Origin: Candidatus Limnocylindrales bacterium
Lineage (GTDB): Bacteria > Moduliflexota > Moduliflexia > Moduliflexales > JAUQPW01
Direction of reading: 5' to 3'
NCBI GenBank assembly: GCA_035559535.1
Contig: DATMBG010000007.1
Location: 29,480-93,479, forward strand
Length of the DNA stretch: 64,000 nt
The position numbers and the translations under genes are program-made. The notes under the pieces were generated by a model. The model saw only the letters and a program-made list of their open reading frames with translations. It ran no database searches and was not told the origin of the DNA. Of the stretch, positions 45,343 to 54,373 are shown piece after piece; positions within the stretch are counted from its first letter, which is position 1, and every line of letters begins with the position of its first letter.

Positions 45343-45480
45343 GTAGGGAGTAAGTAGTGGTAAAGAGTGAAAACCTTTTTACTACCCATTAGGATCTGCG
45401 GGCAAGGATGCCCGCACTTTCAACAATAAAGAGTGGTAAAAGAGGGGATACCTTTTTACTACGGGTTACTTACTACCTAC
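45343..45480. repeat. nested palindromic spacer after ftsZ
   Basis: Outer arms GTAGGGAGTAAGTAGTGGTA (45343) and GTTACTTACTACCTAC (45465), with second-level CCTTTTTACTACCC / GGTAAAAGAGG. Inside lies a separate hairpin GCGGGCAAGGATGCCCGC at 45398-45415. Left-arm words have a 7-base period. The upstream part of the following ORF runs through it. Confidence 0.85.
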
Positions 45481-45488
45481 TTTCTTAT

Positions 45489-46106
45489 ATGAAAGGATTT
45501 TCTTCTCTTCTTCTCTATATAGGGACTATGTTGACCCTCTTCGTGTTAGCATCTTGTGCCACTCCTCCCTTTGATGTTTTTCAAAGTCCTAGAGTGAGTT
45601 CTTCACAAAATACCTCAGAAGTACCTCAAAATGGGTTCTCCGATTGGGATTATTCGGCTTCCGATCAGCTAGCACCTTCCAGCCCCTATGAACCTCCCTC
45701 CACATCTCCTTATCCTGTAACTCAGTATCCCACTCTCTATCCGGGTATATCTCCACGTAAAGCCCTTACCCATCCACCTAAACTGGTGAATGTAACGGCT
45801 CCTGAATCCACTCCTGAATCTGGACAAGGGGTTATCCAGATCGAACCAAAATCCAATTTAACCCATAAACCGATACGCCTGGTCCCTTTAACTAACCCAA
45901 AGCCTGAATATCATCCGGGTTATCCCCCGGGTTATCGCCTGGACTATCCCCGGGGCTATCTTCCTCCTTATCTTCCCAGTTATCCACGCAACTTAGGAGA
46001 TCCTTATGGACGCCCGATTTGTCCGGCTTATCCTTCTAGCTTTTCGAATCTTCCTCCTCCAGACTCCAGGGACTATCCAGAGATTGCTGAGGCCTCTTGT
46101 CCCTAA
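45489..46106 (+). CDS. Pro/Tyr-rich lipoprotein of unknown function
   Basis: 205 residues. A lipoprotein signal ends in LASC near residue 23. The body is low in hydrophobic residues and rich in Pro, Tyr and Ser, with degenerate YPxGY/YPPGYR repeats near 130-165. No domain recognised; probably a flexible envelope protein. ATG 45489 is used instead of 45408, because the extra part comes from the palindromic spacer. Between ftsZ and pgeF. The stop lies in a direct repeat. Confidence 0.72.
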   Translation: MKGFSSLLLYIGTMLTLFVLASCATPPFDVFQSPRVSSSQNTSEVPQNGFSDWDYSASDQLAPSSPYEPPSTSPYPVTQYPTLYPGISPRKALTHPPKLVNVTAPESTPESGQGVIQIEPKSNLTHKPIRLVPLTNPKPEYHPGYPPGYRLDYPRGYLPPYLPSYPRNLGDPYGRPICPAYPSSFSNLPPPDSRDYPEIAEASCP

Positions 46107-46186
46107 GGGGAATTTTACTTAAATTATTTACTAACCAAACCTTTAAAGAACTTGTCCGGAAGAGGGAATTTTGTGTAAATTATTCA
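46096..46186. repeat. two-copy direct repeat
   Basis: CTTGTCCCTAAGGGGAATTT (46096) and CTTGTCCGGAAGAGGGAATT (46151) begin two copies of about 35 bases, each ending in TAAATTATT, with a 55-base period. The first copy contains the stop codon of the lipoprotein gene. Confidence 0.75.
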
Positions 46187-46249
46187 TGGGATAATAATTT
46201 TCTGGATTAGAGGGTCAGTTTAACAAGTGATCCAGGTTTTGGCTGTACC

Positions 46250-47044
46250 TTGTTACCTTTCGTTAAAGATACCCAAGTCCTTACCTCCAAAAACCTTATT
46301 CATGGGTTCAGTACCCGACTTAAAGGCATAAGCCCGTATCCCTTTGATACCCTTAATCTGGGTTTTAGTGGGGGAGACGCACCAGAACGGGTCATTAAAA
46401 ATCGGGAAATTTTCTTTAGTTCCCTGGGAATTGATCCAAGGAAGATTTTCCTTACCAAACAGGTTCATGGGAACCAGGTTTTCTCCATCGATAAGCAGGT
46501 GATAGATTATGAAGCGCTCAAGAAAAGGGCAAGTCAAGAAGCCTGTGATGCCTTGATAACCAATCAAATGGGAATTCCCTTAACCGTATTAACCGCCGAT
46601 TGCGTTCCTTTAATCGTATGGGATCCAGTTCAACGGGCGATTGGAGTCATCCATGCTGGATGGCGCGGGACCCTCAGGAAAGTTACCGAGGCCACGCTAC
46701 AGGCCATGAGGGTTACTTTTCGTACTCACCCCAAAGACTGTCGGGTTGTCATAGGTCCATCGATTCGTGGCTGTTGTTATGAAGTCGATAGAACGGTGGT
46801 AGAGCCTTTTAAGGCAACTTTTTCTTATGCAGATTGTCTTATGATTCAAAAGAGAGATCCTACATGGTTGTTAGATCTTGCACAAGCCAACCGTCAGCAA
46901 TTAATCAGATGTGGAGTCCGTGAAGAAAATATCTCCATATTAAATTATTGCACCTACTGTCGTCCAGACCTCTTCTTTTCCTACCGGAGAGATGGAAAGA
47001 GAACAGGTAGAATGTTATCGACAGCTATGCTCTTAACAGACTAG
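46250..47044 (+). CDS. pgeF: peptidoglycan editing factor PgeF (YfiH, multicopper-like fold)
   Basis: 264 residues. Cytoplasmic purine-nucleoside/peptidoglycan-editing enzyme family once called laccase-like. Metal ligands in QVHGN, TADCVPLIVWDP and VIHAGWRGT; CCYEVD and YRRDGKRTGRM follow. The first codon appears to be TTG 46250, without a strong ribosome site; the start may be wrong by some residues. Found near ftsZ in many bacteria. Confidence 0.9.
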   Translation: MLPFVKDTQVLTSKNLIHGFSTRLKGISPYPFDTLNLGFSGGDAPERVIKNREIFFSSLGIDPRKIFLTKQVHGNQVFSIDKQVIDYEALKKRASQEACDALITNQMGIPLTVLTADCVPLIVWDPVQRAIGVIHAGWRGTLRKVTEATLQAMRVTFRTHPKDCRVVIGPSIRGCCYEVDRTVVEPFKATFSYADCLMIQKRDPTWLLDLAQANRQQLIRCGVREENISILNYCTYCRPDLFFSYRRDGKRTGRMLSTAMLLTD

Positions 47045-47053
47045 AGAAGGCGT

Positions 47054-47686
47054 ATGAAAAAAAAAGCCAGGACTATTTCGTATATGCCTTTAAGGCCCAT
47101 AGGTTATCTCTTATTTAAAGTATATTTCCGTTTAACAGGAATCGGTACCGAATATATCCCTAAAGAGGGTCCCGGGATTATTGCACCGAACCATGTGAGT
47201 TATGCGGATCCTCCTTTAATAGCCGCCGTAACGCCAAGAATGCTCCACTTTATTATGTTACACGAGCATTATTACCATCCCTGGTTTCATTGGCTCTTTA
47301 AACGCCTGCCCTGTATCCCTATTAGACAGGGCCGTGTGAATGCAGAATCTTTAAAAGAAAGTTTACAGGTTCTGGAAGAGGGTAAGCTGTTGTGCATTTT
47401 CCCGGAAGGGGGCCGCACCCAGGATAATAAACTGATGCGGCCTATGCCGGGAATTGCGATGCTGGCCTTAAAAACTGAGGCACCTGTAATACCTGCGGGA
47501 ATTATCGGGGGTTTTGAGGCCTATGGTCCTCATCTTAGATTTCCTCGTCCCAAACGTATAACCATTCGCTTTGGTCCTCCTCTTATTTTTAAGAAGGAGG
47601 AAAACCCCAATAAGGCAAGACTTTTAGAAATCTCTCAAGAAATTATGGGGCATATTGGGGCCTTATTGGAAAAAAAGGAGAAGTAA
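47054..47686 (+). CDS. 1-acyl-glycerol-3-phosphate acyltransferase (PlsC family)
   Basis: 210 residues. Makes phosphatidic acid for membranes. The HX4D motif is in APNHVSYADPPL and the second substrate block in FPEGGRTQDNKLM; an aromatic GGFEAYG block follows. One N-terminal hydrophobic segment anchors it to the inner membrane. Ten bases after pgeF. Confidence 0.9.
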   Translation: MKKKARTISYMPLRPIGYLLFKVYFRLTGIGTEYIPKEGPGIIAPNHVSYADPPLIAAVTPRMLHFIMLHEHYYHPWFHWLFKRLPCIPIRQGRVNAESLKESLQVLEEGKLLCIFPEGGRTQDNKLMRPMPGIAMLALKTEAPVIPAGIIGGFEAYGPHLRFPRPKRITIRFGPPLIFKKEENPNKARLLEISQEIMGHIGALLEKKEK

Positions 47687-47688
47687 CT

Positions 47689-47925
47689 ATGTTTCGACTC
47701 AACCTTCTTTCTAAAGTCATTGATCAAGTTCCCAATCGTTATCTTCTAGTGCATCTTATCGCAAAGCGAATTCACCAGATCGAAGAAGGGGCAGCTCCCC
47801 TTGCAGGGGAAAAATATAATTCCATTTTTAATAAGGTCCTGGAAGAGATCATTGAGGGAAAAATACGGATAGTAGAATGGGAAGAGACAACTTCGGAGAA
47901 GCAAGAGTCTGATGGAGAGTCGTAA
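47689..47925 (+). CDS. rpoZ: RNA polymerase omega subunit
   Basis: 78 residues. Omega assists assembly of RNA polymerase. Match to the family is in the helical PNRYLLVHLIAKRIHQIEEG block, normally followed by basic helices; length typical. The last 77 bases overlap the 3' end of the prepilin peptidase gene on the other strand. Starts 2 bases after the plsC-like gene. Confidence 0.85.
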   Translation: MFRLNLLSKVIDQVPNRYLLVHLIAKRIHQIEEGAAPLAGEKYNSIFNKVLEEIIEGKIRIVEWEETTSEKQESDGES

Positions 47926-48697
47926 GATCTCCGATACGGAAGTACCAGTTGATAATTCGATTCCCCAGAAAAAGAGAGACGATAGCCCCTAAAACCAGAA
48001 ATGGACCAAAGGGAATATAATCGTCTCTCTTTTTTTTCTTAAGGAGGATTAAACTGACTCCGATCAGAGAACCGGTTACCGATCCCAAAAAGATGGTCAA
48101 GAGGGTATTTTTCCAGCCTAAAAAAGTACCTATCATGGCCATTAATTTAATATCGCCGCCACCCATACCTTCCTTTCCCAAAACAGCCAGGCTTATAAAG
48201 CCAACCAGGTAAATAACCCCTCCTCCGACTAAAGCGCCTATTAAAGACTGTAACACGGAAAGTGGAAGGGTTAGCCAGGCCAGTAAAAGTCCTACGACAA
48301 TGCCGGGTAACGAGATGACATCGGGAATAATTTGATGTTCTATATCGATGAAAGCAATGGCAATTAGAGCCGATAAGAAAACCAAATAAGAGAAAGCCGC
48401 AGGGGTGAAACCAAAGGTATGGAAGGTTAGCCAGAATAGGAAACCTGTTAAGAACTCGACCATGGGATATCGAAGGGATATAGGTTTCTTACAAAATCGA
48501 CACTTTCCACCCAGAAGAATATAACTGAGGATGGGAATATTATCCTGGGGTTTTATACGATTATTGCAATGGGGACAGGTAGAGCGCGGAAGGACGATAG
48601 ATTTTTTCCTTGGGATTCGATAAATGCAAACGTTGAGAAAGCTACCGACTAAGGTTCCTAAGAGGAAAATGTAAAGTTCGATGAGATACTTATCCAT
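47849..48697 (-). CDS. pilD: prepilin peptidase (type IV leader peptidase)
   Basis: 282 residues. Cleaves and methylates type IV prepilins. Zinc-type cysteines CPHCNNR and CRFCKKP are in the N-terminal loop, and the aspartate-protease residues appear in FIDIEHQIIPD and GMGGGDIKLMAM; seven to eight membrane segments. The C-terminal ~25 residues past FRIGDL overlap rpoZ and may be non-native. No pilin genes in the window. Confidence 0.93.
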   Translation of the reverse strand: MDKYLIELYIFLLGTLVGSFLNVCIYRIPRKKSIVLPRSTCPHCNNRIKPQDNIPILSYILLGGKCRFCKKPISLRYPMVEFLTGFLFWLTFHTFGFTPAAFSYLVFLSALIAIAFIDIEHQIIPDVISLPGIVVGLLLAWLTLPLSVLQSLIGALVGGGVIYLVGFISLAVLGKEGMGGGDIKLMAMIGTFLGWKNTLLTIFLGSVTGSLIGVSLILLKKKKRDDYIPFGPFLVLGAIVSLFLGNRIINWYFRIGDLTTLHQTLASPKLSLPILLSVFFPQ

Positions 48698-48751
48698 AGC
48701 GTATTCACTATGGATGATCTGAGGAGATAAGTCAAGTTCTTTCGTTTGGAA

Positions 48752-48780
48752 AACCCGGTTTCTTTTTAAGAAACCGGGTT
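48752..48780 (-). terminator. hairpin ending the ribosomal operon
   Basis: Perfect 13-base stem AACCCGGTTTCTT / AAGAAACCGGGTT with loop TTT, read on the minus strand 50 bases after rplQ, followed by a short T run. The sequence is also a common dispersed repeat, so it may have been recruited as a terminator. Confidence 0.65.
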
Positions 48781-48830
48781 CTTTAGAATGGTCAGACAGA
48801 AAGTCAAGGATTGAAGGAGGAAAATCGACT

Positions 48831-49238
48831 TTATGTTCCCTTACTCTCTTCTTTCGCAGGCTTGGCGGCTATTTCCGCGTCGACCAGTTCAATAACCGCC
48901 ATGGGGGCTGCATCCCCGACCCGATATTTAGATAACTTAATAACCCGGGTATAGCCACCGTTTCTTTCGGCATATCTCGCTGCAAGGGTATCAAACAATT
49001 TTCGAACAACTTTTTTATCCTGGATAAACTGGAGAACCTGCCTTCGGGCATGGAGGGTTCCACGTTTGGCAAAGGTAATCATATGCTCTGCAAAACGGCG
49101 CATGGCTTTAGCCTTTGGGAGCGTGGTAGTAATTCTCTCATGCCGAAACAGCTCGGTAACCAGATTACGAAGCAGAGCTCTCCGATGACTGGCCGTCCTC
49201 CCTAGCTTTTTGACTTTTTTTCTATGCCGCATATTCAA
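48831..49238 (-). CDS. rplQ: 50S ribosomal protein L17
   Basis: 135 residues. Matches [20 protein letters not shown] and [13 protein letters not shown], with a short C-terminal extension ([12 protein letters not shown]). Last gene of the alpha operon. It follows rpsD after a 58-base spacer with no rpoA between them. Confidence 0.97.
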   Translation of the reverse strand: MNMRHRKKVKKLGRTASHRRALLRNLVTELFRHERITTTLPKAKAMRRFAEHMITFAKRGTLHARRQVLQFIQDKKVVRKLFDTLAARYAERNGGYTRVIKLSKYRVGDAAPMAVIELVDAEIAAKPAKEESKGT

Positions 49239-49296
49239 CCGAATTCAGGAGTCAGAGTGATCTTTACAAACTTTCTGACTTCTGACTTCTGACCTT
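49239..49296. repeat. palindromic spacer in the expected rpoA position (TTCTGAC type)
   Basis: Heptamers TTCTGAC TTCTGAC TTCTGAC in the right half, imperfect inverse AGGAGTCAGAGT in the left. The same word occurs in the rpsS-rplB and rplB-rplW spacers. In most bacteria rpoA lies here. Confidence 0.85.
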
Positions 49297-49923
49297 TTAT
49301 TTAGAATACAGCTCGACAATCAACTGTTCCTGGATTTGAGGAGAAATATCTTCCCGTTTGGGTAACTCAACAACCGTTCCTTTAAAATTAGCTGCATCTA
49401 AGGACAGCCAGGGTGGAATACCCCGACGTTGAGCAGCGGTTAAGGACTCTTTAATTCTTACATTTTCTCGACTTTTAGCCTTTACCTCGATTACATCCCC
49501 CTTAGAAACTTGATAAGACGGAATATCCACCAGTTTACCATTAACCAGAATGTGGCGATGTCGGACAAGTTGTCTGGCTTCTTTAATAGAGCTTGCAAAC
49601 CCCAGGCGATGAACCACGTTGTCCAGACGCCGTTCTAAGGAGATCAATAAAGCAGCTCCGGTAACTCCCTTTTGTTTGGCCGCTTTTTGGAAATAACGTC
49701 TAAATTGTTTTTCTAAAACCCCGTAAATCCTTTTCACTTTCTGTTTTTCACGCAAGCGAATCCCGTAATCAGATACCTTAGATCGGCGTTGTCCGTGCTG
49801 ACCTGGTGGATAATTTCGCCTTTCTATGGGACACTTATCGGTAAAACAGCGTTCTCCCTTTAGATAGAGCTTCATTCCTTCCGCTCTACAAAGCTTACAT
49901 ACAGGACCGGTATAACGTGCCAC
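49297..49923 (-). CDS. rpsD: 30S ribosomal protein S4
   Basis: 208 residues, starting [20 protein letters not shown], with the zinc-type cysteines (CKLC..C..) and an S4 domain [15 protein letters not shown]. Ends LIVELYSK as in the family. Initiates 30S assembly. Confidence 0.98.
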   Translation of the reverse strand: MARYTGPVCKLCRAEGMKLYLKGERCFTDKCPIERRNYPPGQHGQRRSKVSDYGIRLREKQKVKRIYGVLEKQFRRYFQKAAKQKGVTGAALLISLERRLDNVVHRLGFASSIKEARQLVRHRHILVNGKLVDIPSYQVSKGDVIEVKAKSRENVRIKESLTAAQRRGIPPWLSLDAANFKGTVVELPKREDISPQIQEQLIVELYSK

Positions 49924-50020
49924 TCCTTCCTCCGAAACTGAATAGGCAATAGGTAACAGGCCCTAGATCGTGAATTGTCTTTTCCTACCCACGGTCTACG
50001 GCTTGCTACCCATTACTTTT
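49924..50020. repeat. palindromic spacer rpsD-rpsK
   Basis: AATAGGC AATAGGT AACAGG heptamers (near 49943) and an imperfect inverse ACGGCTTGCTACCCATT (near 49998). Confidence 0.75.
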
Positions 50021-50410
50021 TTAAACACGTCGTCTTTTAGGGGGCCTGCAACCATTATGAGGAATCGGTGTTACATCCTTGATGGCTTTAACTTCCAATC
50101 CCACAGCCTGTAAGGATCTTATGGCCGCTTCCCTTCCGGCTCCAGGCCCTTTTACATAAACTTCTACCTGGCGCATCCCCAGGTCGAGGGCTTTTTTTCC
50201 ACAATCTCGAGCTGCCATCTGGGCAGCAAAAGGGGTATTTTTTCGAGATCCCTTATATCCTAAACTGCCGGCACTTGACCAGGTGATAACATTCCCCTCT
50301 AAATCGGTAATGGTAACAATGGTATTATTAAAACTACTCTGAATATGGGCAATACCCTTCTCGATATTTTTTAATTCCCTTTTTTTCTTTTTGGCCCCTT
50401 TTTTTCCCAT
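50021..50410 (-). CDS. rpsK: 30S ribosomal protein S11
   Basis: 129 residues. Family blocks [21 protein letters not shown] and [16 protein letters not shown] at the end. ATG 50410 ([10 protein letters not shown]) gives the normal N-terminus; a TTG at 50428 is in frame. Part of the 30S platform. Confidence 0.97.
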   Translation of the reverse strand: MGKKGAKKKKRELKNIEKGIAHIQSSFNNTIVTITDLEGNVITWSSAGSLGYKGSRKNTPFAAQMAARDCGKKALDLGMRQVEVYVKGPGAGREAAIRSLQAVGLEVKAIKDVTPIPHNGCRPPKRRRV

Positions 50411-50501
50411 ACTTAGGGTACTACGCAAAGCGTAATCTGTAGGGCTTTCTAGATCCTACTTTCTGAACTCATTCATTACGCCTTACGTATTCCATCTTCT
50501 A
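50411..50501. repeat. palindromic spacer rpsK-rpsM
   Basis: TACGCAAAGCGTAAT (50423) and ATTACGCCTTACGTA (50475) pair with two mismatches; inner GTAGG / CCTAC arms. Confidence 0.8.
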
Positions 50502-50885
50502 TTATTTCTTTTTGAGCTGTTTACGCTTACCTCCAATAGTTCGTCGGGGTCCTTTGCGGGTTCTTGCATTGGTACTCGTCCTCTGACCACGAACCGGAAG
50601 TCCTCGTCGGTGACGTAAACCTCGATAACAACCGATATCCATGAGGCGTTTTATATTCATAGCGACTTCCCTGCGTAAGTCCCCTTCTACTTTATATTTT
50701 TCATCGATTATTTTTCTCAGCGTAACGACTTCTTCGTCGCTTAACTCACCGACCTTTTTATTAAAATCAATTCCGGCTTCTTTTAAAATTTTTTGTGCAG
50801 AAGGACGACCGATCCCATAAATATAGGTCAAACCGATTTCTACTCTTTTATTCTTCGGTAGATCAATCCCGGCTATGCGTGCCAA
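50502..50885 (-). CDS. rpsM: 30S ribosomal protein S13
   Basis: 127 residues. [20 protein letters not shown] start, [16 protein letters not shown] helix and basic tail. The start codon is TTG 50885, supported by an AAGGAGAGG site upstream and the family N-terminus. Contacts the 50S bridge. Confidence 0.97.
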   Translation of the reverse strand: MARIAGIDLPKNKRVEIGLTYIYGIGRPSAQKILKEAGIDFNKKVGELSDEEVVTLRKIIDEKYKVEGDLRREVAMNIKRLMDIGCYRGLRHRRGLPVRGQRTSTNARTRKGPRRTIGGKRKQLKKK

Positions 50886-50980
50886 AGTTATAACCTCTCC
50901 TTAACTTTGGGGCTTGAGACTTGAGACTTGAGACCGGACGCCGGTCTCTGACCTCTGGCCTCTTGCCTCTAAGAAATTTT
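50886..50980. repeat. palindromic spacer rpsM-rpmJ (TTGAGAC heptamers)
   Basis: TTGAGAC TTGAGAC TTGAGAC (from about 50912), then CCGGACGCCGG and the inverse GTCTCTGACCTCTGGCCTCT. Confidence 0.85.
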
Positions 50981-51094
50981 TCACCCCTGTTTTTGTTTAT
51001 GCCGAGGGTTCTCACAAATGACCCTTACGACACCTTTTCGTTTGACAATCTTGCATTTATCACAGATTTTTTTTACGGAAGCTCGAACTTTCAT
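50981..51094 (-). CDS. rpmJ: 50S ribosomal protein L36
   Basis: 37 residues: [19 protein letters not shown] then [18 protein letters not shown]. Zinc ligands CxxC, C and H are all present, the zinc form of L36. Too short for ordinary ORF cut-offs; in its usual place between infA and rpsM. Confidence 0.97.
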   Translation of the reverse strand: MKVRASVKKICDKCKIVKRKGVVRVICENPRHKQKQG

Positions 51095-51233
51095 AATCTG
51101 AAACCGTCTGGACACCAAGAACGTCAAACAGTAAGCACTACCGTCAGATGGTTGCTTGAACTCTTTTTCTCCCCAGGTCTCTGGATCTGTTCCAGCCTTT
51201 GCCCCTGGCGTCCTTGGTGTCCAGACAGTTTAC
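51095..51233. repeat. palindromic spacer infA-rpmJ
   Basis: Outer arms CCGTCTGGACACCAAGAACG (51103) and GGCGTCCTTGGTGTCCAGAC (51208). Inner imperfect arms include CTGGATCTGTTCCAGC. About 139 bases. Confidence 0.85.
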
Positions 51234-51452
51234 CTATTTATGTCGATAAATAATTCGTCCCCGGGTTAAATCATAGGGAGAAAGTTCAACGGTCACTTTA
51301 TCTCCAGGTAATATTCGAATAAAGTGTTTACGCATTTTACCCGAAATATGGGCTAAAACTTTATGTCCGTTATCCAGTTCAACCCGGAACATAGCGTTGG
51401 GGAGCGGTTCTACCACCGTCCCTTCCACCTGTATGGCTTCTTCTTTTGGCAT
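51234..51452 (-). CDS. infA: translation initiation factor IF-1
   Basis: 72 residues, the standard length. [20 protein letters not shown] then [20 protein letters not shown] are diagnostic OB-fold blocks. Binds the 30S A site. Confidence 0.98.
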   Translation of the reverse strand: MPKEEAIQVEGTVVEPLPNAMFRVELDNGHKVLAHISGKMRKHFIRILPGDKVTVELSPYDLTRGRIIYRHK

Positions 51453-51537
51453 AAATTTGTTTGCTTATCAAATCCTTTAAATAATATAAGATAGATCGAG
51501 ATAACTACTGAATAGGGTGATATAGCAATATAATTTT

Positions 51538-52290
51538 TTAATCCAGATTCGTCAATATTTCAGGCCCATTTTCTGTAATCGCAATGGAATGTTCAAAGTG
51601 GGCGGATAAACTTCTATCTTGCGTGACAGCCGTCCATTTATCTTCTAATATTTCAACTTCTGGACCTCCCATGTTTACCATGGGCTCTATGGCCAATACC
51701 ATCCCGACTCTCAGCCGTTCTCCTTTACCCGGTGTACCAAAATTAGGGACTTGAGGGTCTTCATGGAGTTTTCTACCTATTCCATGTCCTACAAAATCCC
51801 TTACCACCGAGAAGGAGTTCTTTTCGACGTGGGATTGAACGGCATAAGAAATATCTCCTAACCGATTCCCGGGGTAAGCCTGTTCAATCCCTTTGTAGAG
51901 GGCTTCCTGGGTGACTTGAAGAAGTCTCTCAGCCTCTGGAGAGATTCTTCCAACTGGAACTGTCAGAGCAGCATCTCCATAGTAATTATCAACAACCACG
52001 CCTACATCGAGACCTATAATATCTCCCGATTTAAGTTTTCGAGAGGAAGGAATTCCATGGACCACCTGTTCATTAACCGACGTACAGATATAAGCTGGAT
52101 AGTTTCGATACCCCTTAAAAGCCGATTTAGCCTTTCTTTTCTTCAGCCAGTCTTGGGCAAAGGCATCTAACTCCGCGGTCGTTATTCCCGGGGCAACTAA
52201 TTTTATTAACTCTTTTAATAATTCAGCAACAAGTCGGCAACTTACCTTAATTTTATTTATCTCTTCACGAGATTTTAAAATAACTCCCAT
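51538..52290 (-). CDS. map: type I methionine aminopeptidase
   Basis: 250 residues. Metal ligands: Asp in GLDVGVVVD and YYGDAA, His in GHGIGRKLHEDP, Glu in AIEPMV and FEHSIAITENG. Removes N-terminal Met. Seven bases after adk. Its 3' flank to infA is an AT-rich spacer. Confidence 0.97.
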   Translation of the reverse strand: MGVILKSREEINKIKVSCRLVAELLKELIKLVAPGITTAELDAFAQDWLKKRKAKSAFKGYRNYPAYICTSVNEQVVHGIPSSRKLKSGDIIGLDVGVVVDNYYGDAALTVPVGRISPEAERLLQVTQEALYKGIEQAYPGNRLGDISYAVQSHVEKNSFSVVRDFVGHGIGRKLHEDPQVPNFGTPGKGERLRVGMVLAIEPMVNMGGPEVEILEDKWTAVTQDRSLSAHFEHSIAITENGPEILTNLD

Positions 52291-52297
52291 TTTTCAA

Positions 52298-52963
52298 CTA
52301 CCCTTCCTTTTTTATTTTTGAAAATATGGCATCCTGGATACTTTTGAAAACATCTTCTATGGTCCGTGCCCCTCCGTCTATGGAGATCAAGGCGCTTTTT
52401 TCCCAGTAATATTCTATCAAAGGTTTAGTCCGGGCGCGATAGACCTCCAACCGTTTCCTTACCGTTTCTTCCTTATCGTCCTCTCGCTGGTATAAAGGGC
52501 CTCCACACTTATCACAAACTCCTTCTTGTAGGGGAGGGTTAAAAATTACGTGAAAGGTTTCTCCACAATTCCGACATACCCTTCTGCCGGAGACTCTTTT
52601 GATAAGTTCTTCTTCCTGGAGATAAATATTAATCACGGCATCTAGATAGAGACCTCTCTGCCTGAGAATCTCATCCAGAGCCACAGCTTGCCAGATAGTC
52701 CTCGGAAACCCATCCATCAGCCATCCTTTCTGGCAATCCACCTCTTGAAGCCGATCTTTAATGATACCGATCATAATTTCATCTGGAACCAGTTCTCCCT
52801 TTTCCAAATAAATTTGGGCTTTTTTTCCAAGAGGAGTCCCTTCTTTGACGGCTTGTCTTAAAATATCTCCGGTAGAGATTTGAGGTATGTTATAGGTTTT
52901 GGAAAATAATTTGGCCTGTGTCCCTTTACCGGCTCCCGGGGGGCCCATGAAAATTAGGTTCAT
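52298..52963 (-). CDS. adk: adenylate kinase (zinc-lid form)
   Basis: 221 residues. P-loop GPPGAGKGTQ, DGFPRT and the LID with four cysteines CRNCG ... CDKCG, the zinc-binding long form. Interconverts ATP, ADP and AMP. Between map and secY as in many spc operons. Confidence 0.97.
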   Translation of the reverse strand: MNLIFMGPPGAGKGTQAKLFSKTYNIPQISTGDILRQAVKEGTPLGKKAQIYLEKGELVPDEIMIGIIKDRLQEVDCQKGWLMDGFPRTIWQAVALDEILRQRGLYLDAVINIYLQEEELIKRVSGRRVCRNCGETFHVIFNPPLQEGVCDKCGGPLYQREDDKEETVRKRLEVYRARTKPLIEYYWEKSALISIDGGARTIEDVFKSIQDAIFSKIKKEG

Positions 52964-53065
52964 TTAACGGCCGCCCGCTGCCTATTGTTTAGTAAAGACG
53001 TTACCTATGACTTCTCTACAGACAACGGACAACGGACAACAGACAATGGACCACGGATAGTCCTC
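52964..53065. repeat. spacer adk-secY with GGACAAC heptamers
   Basis: ACAGACAACGGACAACGGAC, then AACAGACAATGGACCACGG: units GACAACG repeat with a 7-base period near 53018-53056. A single-sided tandem run; the word ACAGACAACGGACAA recurs inverted at 22961. Confidence 0.82.
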
Positions 53066-54373
53066 CTACCTTCTTCCTCGAAGCCTTCCTTTTTTCATAA
53101 AACCTTCATAATGCCGAGTCAAGAGATGGGACTCGATTTGCTGTACGGTATCCAGGGCAACACCTACAACGATTAAAAGGGCCGTACCTCCAAAGAAGAA
53201 AGGAACATTCATGGTTGTTATCAGAAGTTCAGGAAGTATGGCAATCAAGGCCAGGAAGATAGCTCCGGCTAAAGTAATTCGCGTAAGTACCGAATCAATA
53301 TACAGGGCGGTTTTCTTTCCAGGTCGCACGCCTGGAATAAAACCTCCATACTTTTTCATATTATCTGCCAGATCGGTTGGATTAAAAATGATGGCCGTAT
53401 AGAAGTAGCAGAAGAAAATGATAAAGGCTGCATATAGAACGGTGTGGAGCATATGACCGGGAGATAGATTCTCTGCGATGGCCTGGGTCCAGGGATGTTT
53501 AATAAATCGAGCTATCGTTGCCGGAAATACAATGATGGACGAAGCAAAGATAACGGGAATAACGCCCGGGGTATTTACACGGAGAGGAATATGGGTATTC
53601 TGACCCCCGTAGATTTTTCTCCCAACGACGCGTTTGGCATATTGAACAGGTATTTTTCTTACCGCTTGTTGCATCACGACCACGGCTGCTACCACAAAAA
53701 TGATAAGTACTAAAATTCCCAGGATAGAAAAAATTTTCATCTCTCCGATCTGGATCCGCTCGATCGTTAAGAATATTGCGGAAGGAAGTCTATCGACGAT
53801 ACCTGCAAAAATGATGAGCGAAATGCCATTTCCAATTCCCCGTTCCGTGATTTGTTCCCCAAGCCACATAAGGAATGCCGTACCGGCTGTGAGTGTAAGA
53901 ACCGTTACGAACCGGAAGCTCCAACCAGGATAAGGAACCACAGGAGCTCCACCCTGGCTATGCATTCCTTCTAAACCAAAGCTGATTCCTAGGGCCTGGA
54001 TAGCACTTAGAACCACCGTTCCATATCGGGTATACTGGGTGATCTTTTTCCTTCCCTGTTCACCTTCCTTAGCCAGCCTTTCCAAATAGGGTACAACTAC
54101 CGTTAAAAGCTGAAGAATAATAGAAGCACTGATATACGGCATAATCCCTAAAGCAAAGATTGTTAGCCTTCCCAGTGCTCCTCCCGAGAACATATCTACA
54201 AATCCTAAGATTGTATCTTTTTGCCTGGCAAAGAATTCACTTAAAGCCACCCCATCGATGCCCGGAGTTGGAATATGGGAGCCAATTCGATAAACGACCA
54301 AAAGAGCTAACGTAATTAAAATCCTTCGCTTTAGCTCAGGTACTTTAAATATGTTTTGGACTACCTGTAACAA
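53066..54373 (-). CDS. secY: preprotein translocase subunit SecY
   Basis: 435 residues with ten membrane segments. Family blocks RIGSHIPTPGIDG, PYISASIILQLL, QRGIGNG-like (ITERGIGNGISLIIFAGIV) and FIPGVRPGKKT. TTG 54373 is taken as start: AGAGGG is 8 bases upstream and the rest of the open frame upstream is a repeat. Channel of the Sec translocon. Confidence 0.96.
   Translation of the reverse strand: MLQVVQNIFKVPELKRRILITLALLVVYRIGSHIPTPGIDGVALSEFFARQKDTILGFVDMFSGGALGRLTIFALGIMPYISASIILQLLTVVVPYLERLAKEGEQGRKKITQYTRYGTVVLSAIQALGISFGLEGMHSQGGAPVVPYPGWSFRFVTVLTLTAGTAFLMWLGEQITERGIGNGISLIIFAGIVDRLPSAIFLTIERIQIGEMKIFSILGILVLIIFVVAAVVVMQQAVRKIPVQYAKRVVGRKIYGGQNTHIPLRVNTPGVIPVIFASSIIVFPATIARFIKHPWTQAIAENLSPGHMLHTVLYAAFIIFFCYFYTAIIFNPTDLADNMKKYGGFIPGVRPGKKTALYIDSVLTRITLAGAIFLALIAILPELLITTMNVPFFFGGTALLIVVGVALDTVQQIESHLLTRHYEGFMKKGRLRGRR

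Noticed and set aside
50886..50980. CRISPR-like array of short repeats
   Set aside because: Units are only 7 bases and touch each other; no spacers, no cas genes. It is a palindromic spacer.
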